Shown: positions 1 to 5,412, numbered from the stretch's first letter. The stretch is 5,412 nt of DNA from Chroococcidiopsidaceae cyanobacterium CP_BM_RX_35 (GCA_019242465.1 JAFAVL010000558.1:1-5412); one strand, 5' to 3'. The notes: generated from the letters alone by a model not told the origin. Numbers and translations: made by a program.

Positions 1-323
1 TTAGCTGCAATCCTTCGACCACGACGCTCATCAACAAGAATTTGCTCCGCTTCTAACTCCAGCGCTAAGCCGAGTGCTTCAGCTTCACCAATATCCAGTT
101 CATTTTGGAGCGCATTAACCATTGCACGGTTGTTAACTTGACGAACTTGAATCCACGTAGCGGTTTGAGCTTCAGTTGCACCTGCTACCAGAAACTCAGG
201 GTCGGTTAATTCTCGGTAAACCGCTTCAGGAATAATCACAGTGCCATAGAGTTGGCGCAAGAGTTCAAGTTGATTGATTGCTGCCAGGTTATTGATAGGT
301 GAGGTGTCGCTGACGACAATCAC
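1..323 (-). CDS. DUF3368-type PIN-domain toxin, 3' end cut by window edge
   Basis: I translated this by hand from the GTG at 323-321; 107 codons are visible and the frame is still open at base 1. The N-terminus reads MIVVSDTSPINNLAAI, the usual opening of DUF3368 PIN proteins, with the first metal-binding aspartate at D6. Further along are PEAVYREL (E38), DIGEAEAL (E80/E82) and LVDERRGRRIA (D98), matching the acidic cluster of PIN nucleases that cut RNA with Mg2+ or Mn2+. Family members are about 150-165 aa, so roughly 50 C-terminal residues lie outside the window. The GTG start overlaps the TGA of the upstream UPF0175 gene (GTGA), indicating translational coupling. By family knowledge this is the predicted toxin of a type II toxin-antitoxin pair; toxicity of this copy is inference. 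Confidence 0.88.
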   Translation of the reverse strand, partial: MIVVSDTSPINNLAAINQLELLRQLYGTVIIPEAVYRELTDPEFLVAGATEAQTATWIQVRQVNNRAMVNALQNELDIGEAEALGLALELEAEQILVDERRGRRIAA

Positions 324-574
324 AATCTACCCATCTCTCGCAGATTCTTGATGTCTTGTTCGAAGTCCTCTACGTCGTAGTGAACAGGAATTTGACGGCT
401 AGCAAGTAGATGCTGGAACGCCATGCGATTTACGCCTGCAAACCGACTTGCTTGGGCAAGGGTCAATTTCTCCTTTTGAAAAAGCATGACCGCAATTTCC
501 TGTTTCATCTCGGCTTCAGTCAGGCGAGTTGTAGCTAGGATTTCGTCTGGGATGACAATGCTCATATCTAACAT
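320..574 (-). CDS. UPF0175 family protein, predicted antitoxin
   Basis: This is an 84-aa protein of the UPF0175 family (PF03683). It starts MLDMSIVIPDEIL, followed by an acidic helix (TEAEMKQEIAVMLFQKEKL), then a helix-turn-helix-like part LAQASRFAGVNRMAFQHLL (about residues 39-57) and the typical tail QIPVHYDVEDFEQDIKNL. Family members are usually 70-95 aa, so it is full length. Small UPF0175 proteins are repeatedly found directly upstream of DUF3368 PIN proteins and are taken as the DNA-binding antitoxin of the pair; here the two genes overlap by 4 bases in exactly that order. I kept the first ATG because a weak GGA lies about 8 bases upstream; the ATG three codons later is an alternative. 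Antitoxin function is inferred from family and context. Confidence 0.9.
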   Translation of the reverse strand: MLDMSIVIPDEILATTRLTEAEMKQEIAVMLFQKEKLTLAQASRFAGVNRMAFQHLLASRQIPVHYDVEDFEQDIKNLREMGRL

Positions 575-593
575 CTATTTCCATCATCCCTAT

Positions 594-607
594 TCTAGGC
601 ACCTAGA
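594..607. promoter_or_regulatory. Palindrome upstream of the UPF0175-PIN operon, candidate operator
   Basis: TCTAGGCACCTAGA consists of two 6-base arms (TCTAGG / CCTAGA) around a 2-base centre, 20-33 bases upstream of the antitoxin ATG. On the minus strand a TAGAAT hexamer (592-597, 5 of 6 matches to a -10 box) overlaps it, though no good -35 is visible. Toxin-antitoxin operons are commonly autoregulated through such a palindrome over the promoter, so an operator is a reasonable inference. A palindrome this short can also occur by chance. Confidence 0.35.
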
Positions 608-626
608 TAATTAGGGGATGGAAGCC

Positions 627-802
627 CAGGGTAAACGCATCTAAAAGAAAGTGACAATGGGTGTAAGGTAGAAGGTTGCTCACCTCTGGCAGTCAGGCTC
701 CCTGTGAACCGAGAAACCTTGCAAGCTTGTCTAGAGAAATATTTTGGGCAGATTGTAGATCCCCGCGTCGAGCGCACCCGTGCTCATCAACTGTTGGATA
801 TC
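627..802 (+). mobile_element. Left-end remnant of an ISAs1-type insertion sequence
   Basis: The stretch begins with CAGGGTAAACGCATC, which fits the CAGGG-type termini known for ISAs1-family elements, and runs into a transposase N-terminus on the plus strand. The element stops after about 175 bp, exactly where the IS4-like element begins. The remaining roughly 1 kb, including the rest of the transposase and the right terminal repeat, is not found anywhere in the window. The exact left boundary is inferred from the CAGGG motif only, because no partner repeat is available for comparison. Confidence 0.55.
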
Positions 803-805
803 TGA
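635..805 (+). pseudogene. ISAs1-family transposase N-terminal fragment, interrupted
   Basis: The plus-strand frame is open from 635 to a TGA at 803-805. It includes LQACLEKYFGQIVDPR followed by VERTRAHQLLDI. The DPRVERTRxHxLLDI block is the hallmark of the N-terminal domain that precedes the DDE domain in ISAs1 transposases (DDE_Tnp_1-associated, PF13808). In intact family members the text continues into a hydrophobic stretch and then about 300 more residues; here it ends at DI, where the IS4-like sequence takes over and supplies the stop. The only plausible start I see is GTG at 704, so the original start may be mutated or non-standard. It cannot encode a working transposase. Confidence 0.72.
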
Positions 806-807
806 AA

Positions 808-816
808 TCTTTCACC
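808..816 (+). repeat. Left terminal inverted repeat of the IS4-like element (core)
   Basis: TCTTTCACC is the exact inverse of GGTGAAAGA at 1969-1977. It lies at the 3' end of the transposase gene and includes the TGA stop codon. The match is short, and its position at the two ends of the element is the main support. Confidence 0.5.
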
Positions 817-1918
817 CAGACGCAGGGATAGAAATACCAAGCAGATGAGCCTCATCTCGCCAGCGATCAAGCTCCTTGAGCAACGAGATAATTACCACCT
901 GCGGTATCAGGAGTCTGACTGCGAGTTCGGCAGCCTGTGCCCAGTCAAGTTGTTCGGTTGGTCTAGACAGATGACTCCACAGCGCCAAGACAAAAGCCAA
1001 CAAGACTAAGATCAACCAACGATAAACTCCCAACTGAGTACACTGTCCAAAGCGATGCAACCCAAAGCGATGCTTTATCACCTTGAAAAAAGTTTCAATT
1101 TGCCATCTGCGTCGTCCCCACCATTGTAAAGTAGAGGATTTCAATTGCCTTGTGGATAAGACGTAACGCTTCTGGTAACGACCATCTTCGCCTTTGAAGA
1201 AGTAGTATCCCATCCTTAAGGGGAATGTAAGACCTTCGAGCAACACTTGTTGCCCAGCATGATAAAGGTGTTTAATGAGGCGACCATCAGTTAGGCGACG
1301 ATTGCAAGTTACCCCCACCAAGCCATCAAGCTTGAGACGACACAAACCTTGGAAAAAAGCTTTTGACCCAAATCCGGCATCAGCTAGTACCATCACTTGG
1401 TATCGACGTTTGAGGGGTTTAGGTAGGCTTGAGAGGAGACGCAGCGCTAATTGTGCAGGAGATGGATTCCCTTTTCCCCGATAGACGCGAAAGTTCCAAG
1501 GAATTCGGTAGGGTCCGACAACCAGATACATTACGACCAGATGTAGACCTCGCTTACGGTTATACCAGCCAACTGCACTAGAGAACGCCTTGAATTTACC
1601 CGTTTTCTCTAGCGTTGTTAAATCTAGAATCACTTGCAGGTGAGGGCGACGTCCCCAATCAGGTGCCCAAGACAGTAATTGGGATAGCACCCAGGTTCTG
1701 ATGCTGCGAATCATCTGTCGGGTGGGCCAAGGGTAATGGTTGAGAAATCTGCTGATGGCACCTGGGGATTTGGCTTGACAATGCTCTGGTAATGGGCGAC
1801 CAATTGGCTTTAAAAACAATCCCAGTAAGGCTTTGAGGGTGTCTTGTTGGTAAGCCGAGGGCATGAGAGTTAGAAGAGTGTTCATCAAGGTTGGGCAGGC
1901 AATCGTCAGGCTATTCAT
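812..1918 (-). CDS. IS4-like DDE transposase
   Basis: This 368-aa transposase would excise and insert its own IS. The catalytic triad is readable: D99 in VILDLTTLEKTGKF, D180 in VLADAGFGSKAF, and E275 in RWQIETFFKVIKHRFGL. The last segment keeps R271-x3-E275-x6-K282 of the IS4-type YREK signature, although the Tyr position is not conserved (Gly268, next to Trp266-Trp267). The N-terminal 90 residues are helical and basic and probably form the DNA-binding part; residues about 300-318 are strongly hydrophobic, as in many IS4 relatives. The frame is unbroken and of normal family length, so the enzyme may be active. The start is the ATG at 1918, with no Shine-Dalgarno sequence; a second ATG 11 codons in is possible. 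I cannot assign a subgroup or IS name. Confidence 0.88.
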   Translation of the reverse strand: MNSLTIACPTLMNTLLTLMPSAYQQDTLKALLGLFLKPIGRPLPEHCQAKSPGAISRFLNHYPWPTRQMIRSIRTWVLSQLLSWAPDWGRRPHLQVILDLTTLEKTGKFKAFSSAVGWYNRKRGLHLVVMYLVVGPYRIPWNFRVYRGKGNPSPAQLALRLLSSLPKPLKRRYQVMVLADAGFGSKAFFQGLCRLKLDGLVGVTCNRRLTDGRLIKHLYHAGQQVLLEGLTFPLRMGYYFFKGEDGRYQKRYVLSTRQLKSSTLQWWGRRRWQIETFFKVIKHRFGLHRFGQCTQLGVYRWLILVLLAFVLALWSHLSRPTEQLDWAQAAELAVRLLIPQVVIISLLKELDRWRDEAHLLGISIPASG

Positions 1919-1968
1919 GCAGGATGGAGGACAGACAGCTTTATGAATATCTCATCGTTGGAAGGTAA

Positions 1969-1977
1969 GGTGAAAGA
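1969..1977 (+). repeat. Right terminal inverted repeat of the IS4-like element (core)
   Basis: GGTGAAAGA is the inverse of the left core and lies about 50 bp upstream of the transposase start. The same bases form the first nine positions of the 48-bp direct repeat (second copy GGTGCAAGA at 5277), so the true IS boundary here is ambiguous. Confidence 0.45.
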
Positions 1978-2016
1978 CTCCATGAGCTGCGCGCACAACC
2001 AAGGATGAAAGCATGA
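1969..2016 (+). repeat. 48-bp direct repeat, copy 1
   Basis: This segment matches 5277-5324 at 46 of 48 positions without gaps. Mismatches are at 1973 (A versus C) and 2000 (C versus A). Its core is GAGCTGCGCGCACAAC followed by AAGGATGAAAGCATGA. The sequences diverge completely after 2016. It lies between the IS4-like element and the GC-rich hydrolase gene. I do not recognise the family; it could be part of a larger mobile element, an IS end, or a structured-RNA relic. Confidence 0.85.
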
Positions 2017-2071
2017 CACTTTCAAGACAGATTTCAGTTATCAGATCCCATTGCATCTCCACAATTCCAGC

Positions 2072-3238
2072 TTAGCGAGGTCGGAGCACCACGCACACCG
2101 CGTCCTCTTCGACTCGACGCAGCTTTGCGAACACATCGGGCTTGAGATTAGGATTGAGTTGCTCGCTCACCGAAACGCTTACCGAACGGCGTCCATTGCG
2201 CGTCGCTGCCGCGAATTGCGTATAGCCGAAGATGTTGCCGGTGTGACCGTACACTGTCCCGCAGCGCGTCTGGTAGCGGAAGATCCCAAGTCCTGCTGCA
2301 TTCGCTCCTGGACCTGGTGGTTCCGAGTTACCATCTGGGATAACCTCAAACTGCTGCGCCTGAATGTCCGAATCGAATAGCTTTCCACCAGCATAGCCGC
2401 GCATAAACTGGTTGAGATCGGCTGGTGTCGAGACTATGCCGCCCGAAGCCCCGGTCCAGCCTGCAGCTAAAATCTCGCTCAGGTCTTCCGGCGGCTGGGA
2501 TTGGACATCATAGCCGTGAATGAATGGCGTCGGCAGGAGAGCGCTAACTGGTAGCGTTGTCTGCGTCAGCCCGAGCGGACTGAAAACCATCTGTTGCAGC
2601 TCCTCTACGTAGGTGAGTCCCGTAGCTGCCTCTACCATCAGGGACGCAGCAATGTTGTCTGAGTTCGAGTACTGATATTGCGAGCCAGGCAGGAACTCGA
2701 GCCCCTTGTCAGCGACGAACCCTAGTAGGTCGCTTGGTGCCACAGGCGTGGTAGGTGCGGCCGAGAGGGCCGCTAGATAAGCATCACTCTGCGTGAAGTT
2801 CGGTAGCCCACTCGTATGAGCGAGCAACTGACGCAGCGTGACTGGTGCCCACGCCTGCGGCAAGCTCGGCAGCCGCTCGCCAATCGTGTCGTCAAGCGAG
2901 AGCAATCCTTTACTTACTAGTGAGAGCGCTACAGCACCACTGAAGGCCTTCGAGACACTCGCGAGACGCATGGAGTCGGTAACGCTAATCTGCTGTTGCG
3001 TCTGGATGTCAGCTACGCCTGCCTTGTACACTCTCAAGTCATTACCGCGCTGTACGAGCGCTACAGCACCGGGTGGGCCACCCGGCATGGTCACGAGTTC
3101 ATTGAGTGCGCGCTCGAGTGCCACGTCTTCTGGCTGGAAAAGTTCTGGAGTCGCGACGGAGCCTGTGCTCATGCTGAACAGGATTAACCCGATGGCGGTG
3201 AGCAGGCCGAGTAAAGATGAGAAAAGGGTGATTTTCAT
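2072..3238 (-). CDS. Exported serine hydrolase of the beta-lactamase / D-Ala-D-Ala carboxypeptidase superfamily
   Basis: This is a 388-aa member of PF00144 (class C beta-lactamase-like penicillin-recognising enzymes). All three active-site motifs are present: SVSK at 94-97 (nucleophile Ser94, Lys97), YSN at 190-192 and HTG at 332-334. Also typical are LLAHTSGLP at 138-146 and GGIVSTPADL near 266-275. I chose the ATG at 3238, not the TTG 15 codons upstream, because it puts a classic signal peptide at the N-terminus (MKITLFSSLLGLLTAIGLI) with a likely cut after SVA at residue 29. The enzyme would act in the periplasm or outside. Substrate is unknown: DD-peptidase, esterase or amidase are all possible, and antibiotic resistance should not be assumed. 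The gene is visibly richer in GC and in GCG/CGC-type codons than its neighbours, suggesting transfer. It lies 231 bp downstream of a second hydrolase. No terminator is visible after the TAA. Confidence 0.88.
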   Translation of the reverse strand: MKITLFSSLLGLLTAIGLILFSMSTGSVATPELFQPEDVALERALNELVTMPGGPPGAVALVQRGNDLRVYKAGVADIQTQQQISVTDSMRLASVSKAFSGAVALSLVSKGLLSLDDTIGERLPSLPQAWAPVTLRQLLAHTSGLPNFTQSDAYLAALSAAPTTPVAPSDLLGFVADKGLEFLPGSQYQYSNSDNIAASLMVEAATGLTYVEELQQMVFSPLGLTQTTLPVSALLPTPFIHGYDVQSQPPEDLSEILAAGWTGASGGIVSTPADLNQFMRGYAGGKLFDSDIQAQQFEVIPDGNSEPPGPGANAAGLGIFRYQTRCGTVYGHTGNIFGYTQFAAATRNGRRSVSVSVSEQLNPNLKPDVFAKLRRVEEDAVCVVLRPR

Positions 3239-3256
3239 TATTGAAATTATTATTGA

Positions 3257-3451
3257 AACCAAAGAGTCTATAGGGATTACCAAGCACTAAGTGAGACACT
3301 AGGGAGCAGACTCCAAAGAGGTAGGCTAGGCGCGAAATTAACCAGAGATCAAATCTTGCAAGGAGGCGCTGTTCCACCTGAGGTTGGTAGCCTGATTTCT
3401 GGCAATCCAATTGCAGTTTCTGCTGGAAATCAAATTCGAGTTGGTCAATGA
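3257..3451 (+). pseudogene. Orphan 64-codon 3' tail of an unidentified gene
   Basis: The plus strand is open from just after a TGA at 3254-3256 to a TGA at 3449-3451, with no ATG or GTG start inside. The frame includes YRDYQALSETLGSRLQ, then GRLGAKLTRDQILQGG, then AVPPEVGSLISGNPIAVSAG and NQIRVGQ at the end. The composition reads like a genuine protein C-terminus and not like a shadow frame. I do not recognise the family. The open frame begins within 20 bases of the start of the GC-rich hydrolase gene, so the front of this gene may have been lost when that block arrived. A minus-strand frame over the same bases (start TTG at 3455) is also open but runs into the hydrolase in the wrong frame and looks less natural. 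The coding nature is inference. Confidence 0.4.
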
Positions 3452-3469
3452 GCAAGCGCTATGGACGCC

Positions 3470-4684
3470 TCAGTTGTGCCGAAGTTGAGTAAGGATCAGT
3501 TGTGTTAATGCATCTGCAGGGTTCTTACCATCTCGGGTAGCGGAGAGATTAGTAAGGACAATGATGGTGGCATCCTTATCCGGGTCATAGCCCATAAAGC
3601 TCTGATAACCAGGAAGTTGACCGTTGTGTCCAATCGCTCCACCAAAATCGGCAATAGCAAAGCCATATCTTGAAGGTCTACCGGCAAAAAGTAGTTTACT
3701 GCCAGTTTCCACCCAAGTGAGGCGCTCCGACTGAGCCTTTTGGCTCAGAAGCGAACCAACTGCTAGTGGCTTAGCATAGCGATGCAGATCCTCCAGCGTT
3801 GAGATCATTGCTCCCGCCGCCCCACCCCAAGAAGGATTCCAGTTAGTGACATCGACTAGTGGCGGTGCGCTCGGATTAGCATGGTCATCGAACACGTAAC
3901 CTTGGGCATGAGGATTAGGCATTCCCCCATTGCTGGGGTAGGTGGTGTCTTGCATCCCTAATGGCACCGTAATTTTTTGATAAATTTCGTCCTGTAAGGA
4001 ATGACCAGTAATTTTTTCCACAATCAGCCCCAGCAGAATCGTATTTGTGTTGGAGTAGTGAGATCCTTTACCCGGTGCGAAGTCAGGTGGGTGCTGGAAT
4101 GCAATCTTGAGGAGTTCTTCCGGCTCCCAGGACTTATAAGGGTTTTTCTCGAAGATGGTCTTTTGAAAAGTCTTGTCCTCCGAATAGTTAAACAGACCGC
4201 TAGTCATGTTTCCCAACTGCCGAATTGTAATGTGTTCCCCATTGGGAACAACACCAGGCAGATATTTGGCGACGCTGTCATCAAGGTCAAGTTTTCCCTC
4301 ATCGGCAAGTTGCAGAATGACAGTGCCGGTAAAAGTTTTGGTAATGCTACCAATCCGCATCTTATCGTTCAGCTGGAGCGGTTTGTGAGCTGCAAGATTC
4401 GATACACCAAGGGCTGCTATCCACGGGCGGTAACCTCGCTCCCAAACCCCGACGAGCACCCCGGGAACCTGCATCTCATGCATCCGTCGGAGGACAAGCG
4501 GAGCTAGTTGAGCTTCAAGACTGTTGTTGGTTGAAGCTGGACTCTCTACCACTGAAGCTTGACAGCAGGAGTTAGCGTTTGCATTATGAGAAACTGGTAA
4601 ACCAGACAGCAACAGTGTACTGATTAATCCCAGCACAATGCTCCTACCACCCTGAAGATTTCTTAGCAGATAGAATATCCGCAT
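3470..4684 (-). CDS. Exported serine hydrolase, R61 DD-peptidase-like (PF00144)
   Basis: This is a 404-aa hydrolase in the same superfamily as the downstream gene but only distantly similar to it. The motifs are SITKTFTG (nucleophile Ser113, Lys116), HYSNTN (Tyr210, Asn212) and GHNGQLPGY (His353 to Gly355), an arrangement resembling the Streptomyces R61 D-Ala-D-Ala carboxypeptidase; MTSGL at 160-164 is also family-typical. The start chosen is the ATG at 4684; a TTG six codons upstream (4702) extends the frame, and neither has a Shine-Dalgarno sequence. The N-terminus has arginines, a hydrophobic stretch (SIVLGLISTLLLSGLPV) and a likely cut after NANA at residue 37. The two cysteines just behind (40, 41) lack a proper lipobox, so secretion, not lipidation, is favoured. 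It would act on peptidoglycan peptides or small esters or amides outside the membrane; the substrate is not deducible. Composition is intermediate and less foreign than that of the downstream hydrolase. Confidence 0.9.
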   Translation of the reverse strand: MRIFYLLRNLQGGRSIVLGLISTLLLSGLPVSHNANANSCCQASVVESPASTNNSLEAQLAPLVLRRMHEMQVPGVLVGVWERGYRPWIAALGVSNLAAHKPLQLNDKMRIGSITKTFTGTVILQLADEGKLDLDDSVAKYLPGVVPNGEHITIRQLGNMTSGLFNYSEDKTFQKTIFEKNPYKSWEPEELLKIAFQHPPDFAPGKGSHYSNTNTILLGLIVEKITGHSLQDEIYQKITVPLGMQDTTYPSNGGMPNPHAQGYVFDDHANPSAPPLVDVTNWNPSWGGAAGAMISTLEDLHRYAKPLAVGSLLSQKAQSERLTWVETGSKLLFAGRPSRYGFAIADFGGAIGHNGQLPGYQSFMGYDPDKDATIIVLTNLSATRDGKNPADALTQLILTQLRHN

Positions 4685-5276
4685 TTCTAATAAGTGTTTC
4701 AAGAGAAGTTGTGTTACTGACTACAACGGTTGTTTACCACGATCTAAACTAGTTTTCATTGATACATTCAAAAAATTTTATCACCTGTATAATTCCTTTA
4801 CAGTTGGGACTAACAGGCTGAAGGAATAGGGATAATAGACGTAACAATTGGTAAAACTTTATAATCAATTTTTTCTAACTGCTTATTTGATACAAGATTC
4901 TAGGTCACTCACAATGGAATTGAATTCTTTGAAGAGGCTTTTCCTACGGTTGTGTTGCCAAAACTATACAAGAACAAAGAAATGACCGGATGAGACTTGG
5001 TTAAGCAACAACAGGGGAAGGGTTGTAATACAGCCCGACACAATAATAAGAGCTTATGTTGTAAATATTTATTGAGGACAAAAAGCGGAGCAAGATCAGA
5101 CGGCATCATGTTAACCAAATTTCGTCCGTCATAAAACGTAGCTCTAAACATCGACCTGAAAAACAAGAAACTGATAATTACGATACAAATTCTTCAGATG
5201 CAGAGCCGTACCATTAGCTTCCGGCTGTTCCCAGCTAAGAACTAGATTATCCCTGCCCCTGTCTTAACGCAATGCT
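4685..5276. other. AT-rich stretch without a recognisable gene
   Basis: About 590 bp lie upstream of the R61-like hydrolase and hold no frame I can support as a gene. An 85-codon minus-strand frame (4909-5166) is low in complexity and has no family features. A 29-codon plus-strand run ending at about 4990 (includes EFFEEAFPTVVLPKLYKN) is too short to judge. The promoter of the hydrolase should lie in 4700-4830 on the minus strand. A TAAAAT hexamer there fits a -10 box, but its -35 match is poor, so I do not place it firmly. The region could be decayed coding DNA. Confidence 0.5.
4836..4865 (+). promoter_or_regulatory. Sigma-70-like promoter motif on the plus strand
   Basis: TAGACG (4 of 6 to the -35 consensus) is followed after 18 bases by a perfect TATAAT at 4860-4865. 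It points into the gene-free stretch, so if real it would drive a small RNA or a decayed gene. In AT-rich DNA such matches occur by chance. Confidence 0.25.
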
Positions 5277-5324
5277 GGTGCAAGACTCCATGAGCTGCGC
5301 GCACAACAAAGGATGAAAGCATGA
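5277..5324 (+). repeat. 48-bp direct repeat, copy 2
   Basis: This is the same orientation and 46 of 48 bases as 1969-2016, 3.3 kb away. Upstream and downstream flanks are unrelated to those of copy 1, so the repeated unit is sharply bounded. Together the copies bracket both hydrolase genes. The nine bases GTGCAAGAC at its left part (5278-5286) recur at 5384-5392. No transposase gene adjoins this copy within the window. Confidence 0.85.
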
Positions 5325-5412
5325 TAGATTGCCGATTATCATCTGGTAGTGAGGTCGAAATATCTGTAGTGCTGTGAGCTTGAGTGCAAGACAGACCCGG
5401 ATGCCCATCGGC
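5325..5412. other. Unassigned right edge
   Basis: These 88 bp follow repeat copy 2 and show no open frame or RNA motif I can name. They may belong to whatever element carries the repeat, continuing beyond the window. Confidence 0.3.

Larger units (their letters stand above)
804..1981 (-). mobile_element. IS4-like insertion sequence, about 1.17 kb
   Basis: The element contains one long transposase gene and has imperfect terminal inverted repeats. TCTTTCACC at 808-816 is matched perfectly by its reverse complement at 1969-1977, and the match extends outward to 11 of 13 bases (804-816 against 1969-1981). The left repeat includes the transposase stop codon, so the gene fills nearly the whole element, as usual for small IS. 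No target duplication is seen: the left flank is the ISAs1 remnant and the right flank is the 48-bp repeat, and they do not match. Either one flank was lost by deletion or recombination, or the true right end is somewhat different. The family call comes from the transposase; the exact ends are tentative. Confidence 0.62.

Noticed and set aside
595..777. A 60-codon minus-strand frame upstream of the antitoxin gene
   Set aside because: It lies antisense to the ISAs1 transposase fragment, which has a recognisable family motif; the minus-strand protein has no such feature.
2838..3290. A 150-codon plus-strand frame, and shorter plus-strand frames at 2051-2380 and 2996-3187
   Set aside because: These lie opposite the GC-rich hydrolase gene, whose codon bias leaves the antisense strand open; the translations are Ser/Cys/Arg-rich without family features.
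3099..3455. A 118-codon minus-strand frame overlapping the hydrolase start
   Set aside because: Its C-terminal half is an out-of-frame reading of the hydrolase gene, and its first 65 residues are less convincing than the plus-strand reading of the same bases.
4560..4580. Lipoprotein signal at the Cys-Cys pair of the R61-like hydrolase
   Set aside because: The residues before the cysteines (ANANS) do not form a lipobox and the hydrophobic stretch ends well before them.
2072..4684. Annotation of the two hydrolases as antibiotic-resistance beta-lactamases
   Set aside because: PF00144 motifs are shared by esterases, amidases and DD-peptidases. Nothing in the sequence singles out beta-lactam hydrolysis, and HTG/HNG in place of KTG favours the wider family.
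5030..5085. A short plus-strand reading resembling integrase-type text (VVIQPDTIIRAY)
   Set aside because: The resemblance covers about a dozen residues, with stops soon after and no other transposase pieces nearby; chance is likelier.
4909..5166. An 85-codon minus-strand frame in the AT-rich stretch
   Set aside because: It has Leu/Cys/Phe-heavy composition, no motif, no ribosome binding site and no supporting context.
5277..5412. Group II intron fragment as the source of the repeat and right edge
   Set aside because: I looked for a GUGYG-type 5' end and a domain V-like hairpin with an AGC/GUU base and could not find either. The idea stays open only for a database search.
1..5412. CRISPR arrays, tRNA or rRNA genes
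   Set aside because: No regularly spaced short repeats were seen (the only long repeat is the two-copy 48-bp unit), and no tRNA-like or rRNA-like sequence was recognised on either strand.

Overview
The window looks like a stretch of a cyanobacterial chromosome or plasmid, probably from a filamentous, IS-rich species. The inference rests on a UPF0175 / DUF3368-PIN pair of a type very common in cyanobacteria, on two transposase types that fit such genomes, on moderate GC in most genes, and on genes with no clear Shine-Dalgarno sequence. No single gene fixes the genus.

Layout from left to right. (1) Positions 1-574, minus strand: a two-gene toxin-antitoxin-like operon. The UPF0175 gene overlaps a DUF3368 PIN-domain gene by 4 bases, and the PIN gene runs off the left edge. 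A 14-bp palindrome sits just upstream of the operon. (2) About 627-802, plus strand: the left end and N-terminal coding part of an ISAs1-type element, broken off in the middle of its transposase. (3) About 804-1981: a nearly complete, apparently intact IS4-like element with a 368-aa DDE transposase on the minus strand, sitting exactly where the ISAs1 remnant stops. (4) 1969-2016: first copy of a 48-bp direct repeat whose second copy lies at 5277-5324. (5) 2072-3238 and 3470-4684, both minus strand: two different exported serine hydrolases of the beta-lactamase / D-Ala-D-Ala carboxypeptidase superfamily. Each has a signal peptide and the three catalytic motifs SxxK, YxN and HxG. The downstream one is clearly richer in GC than the rest and looks imported. 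(6) 3257-3451, between them, plus strand: a 64-codon open tail with no start, which reads like the broken 3' end of another gene. (7) 4685-5412: an AT-rich stretch with no recognisable gene, containing the second repeat copy.

The two hydrolases would act outside the cytoplasmic membrane, on peptidoglycan peptides or on small amide or ester substrates; the sequence does not reveal the substrate. The order on the minus strand is the 410/404-aa hydrolase first, then the 388-aa hydrolase 231 bp downstream, so co-transcription is possible but not shown. The main story is mosaicism: a nested IS, a 48-bp repeat bracketing the hydrolase block, a sharp composition change and an orphan gene tail at its edge all point to repeated insertion and recombination. 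I see no convincing new multi-gene system. The most worthwhile unexplained items are the 48-bp repeat and the orphan tail.
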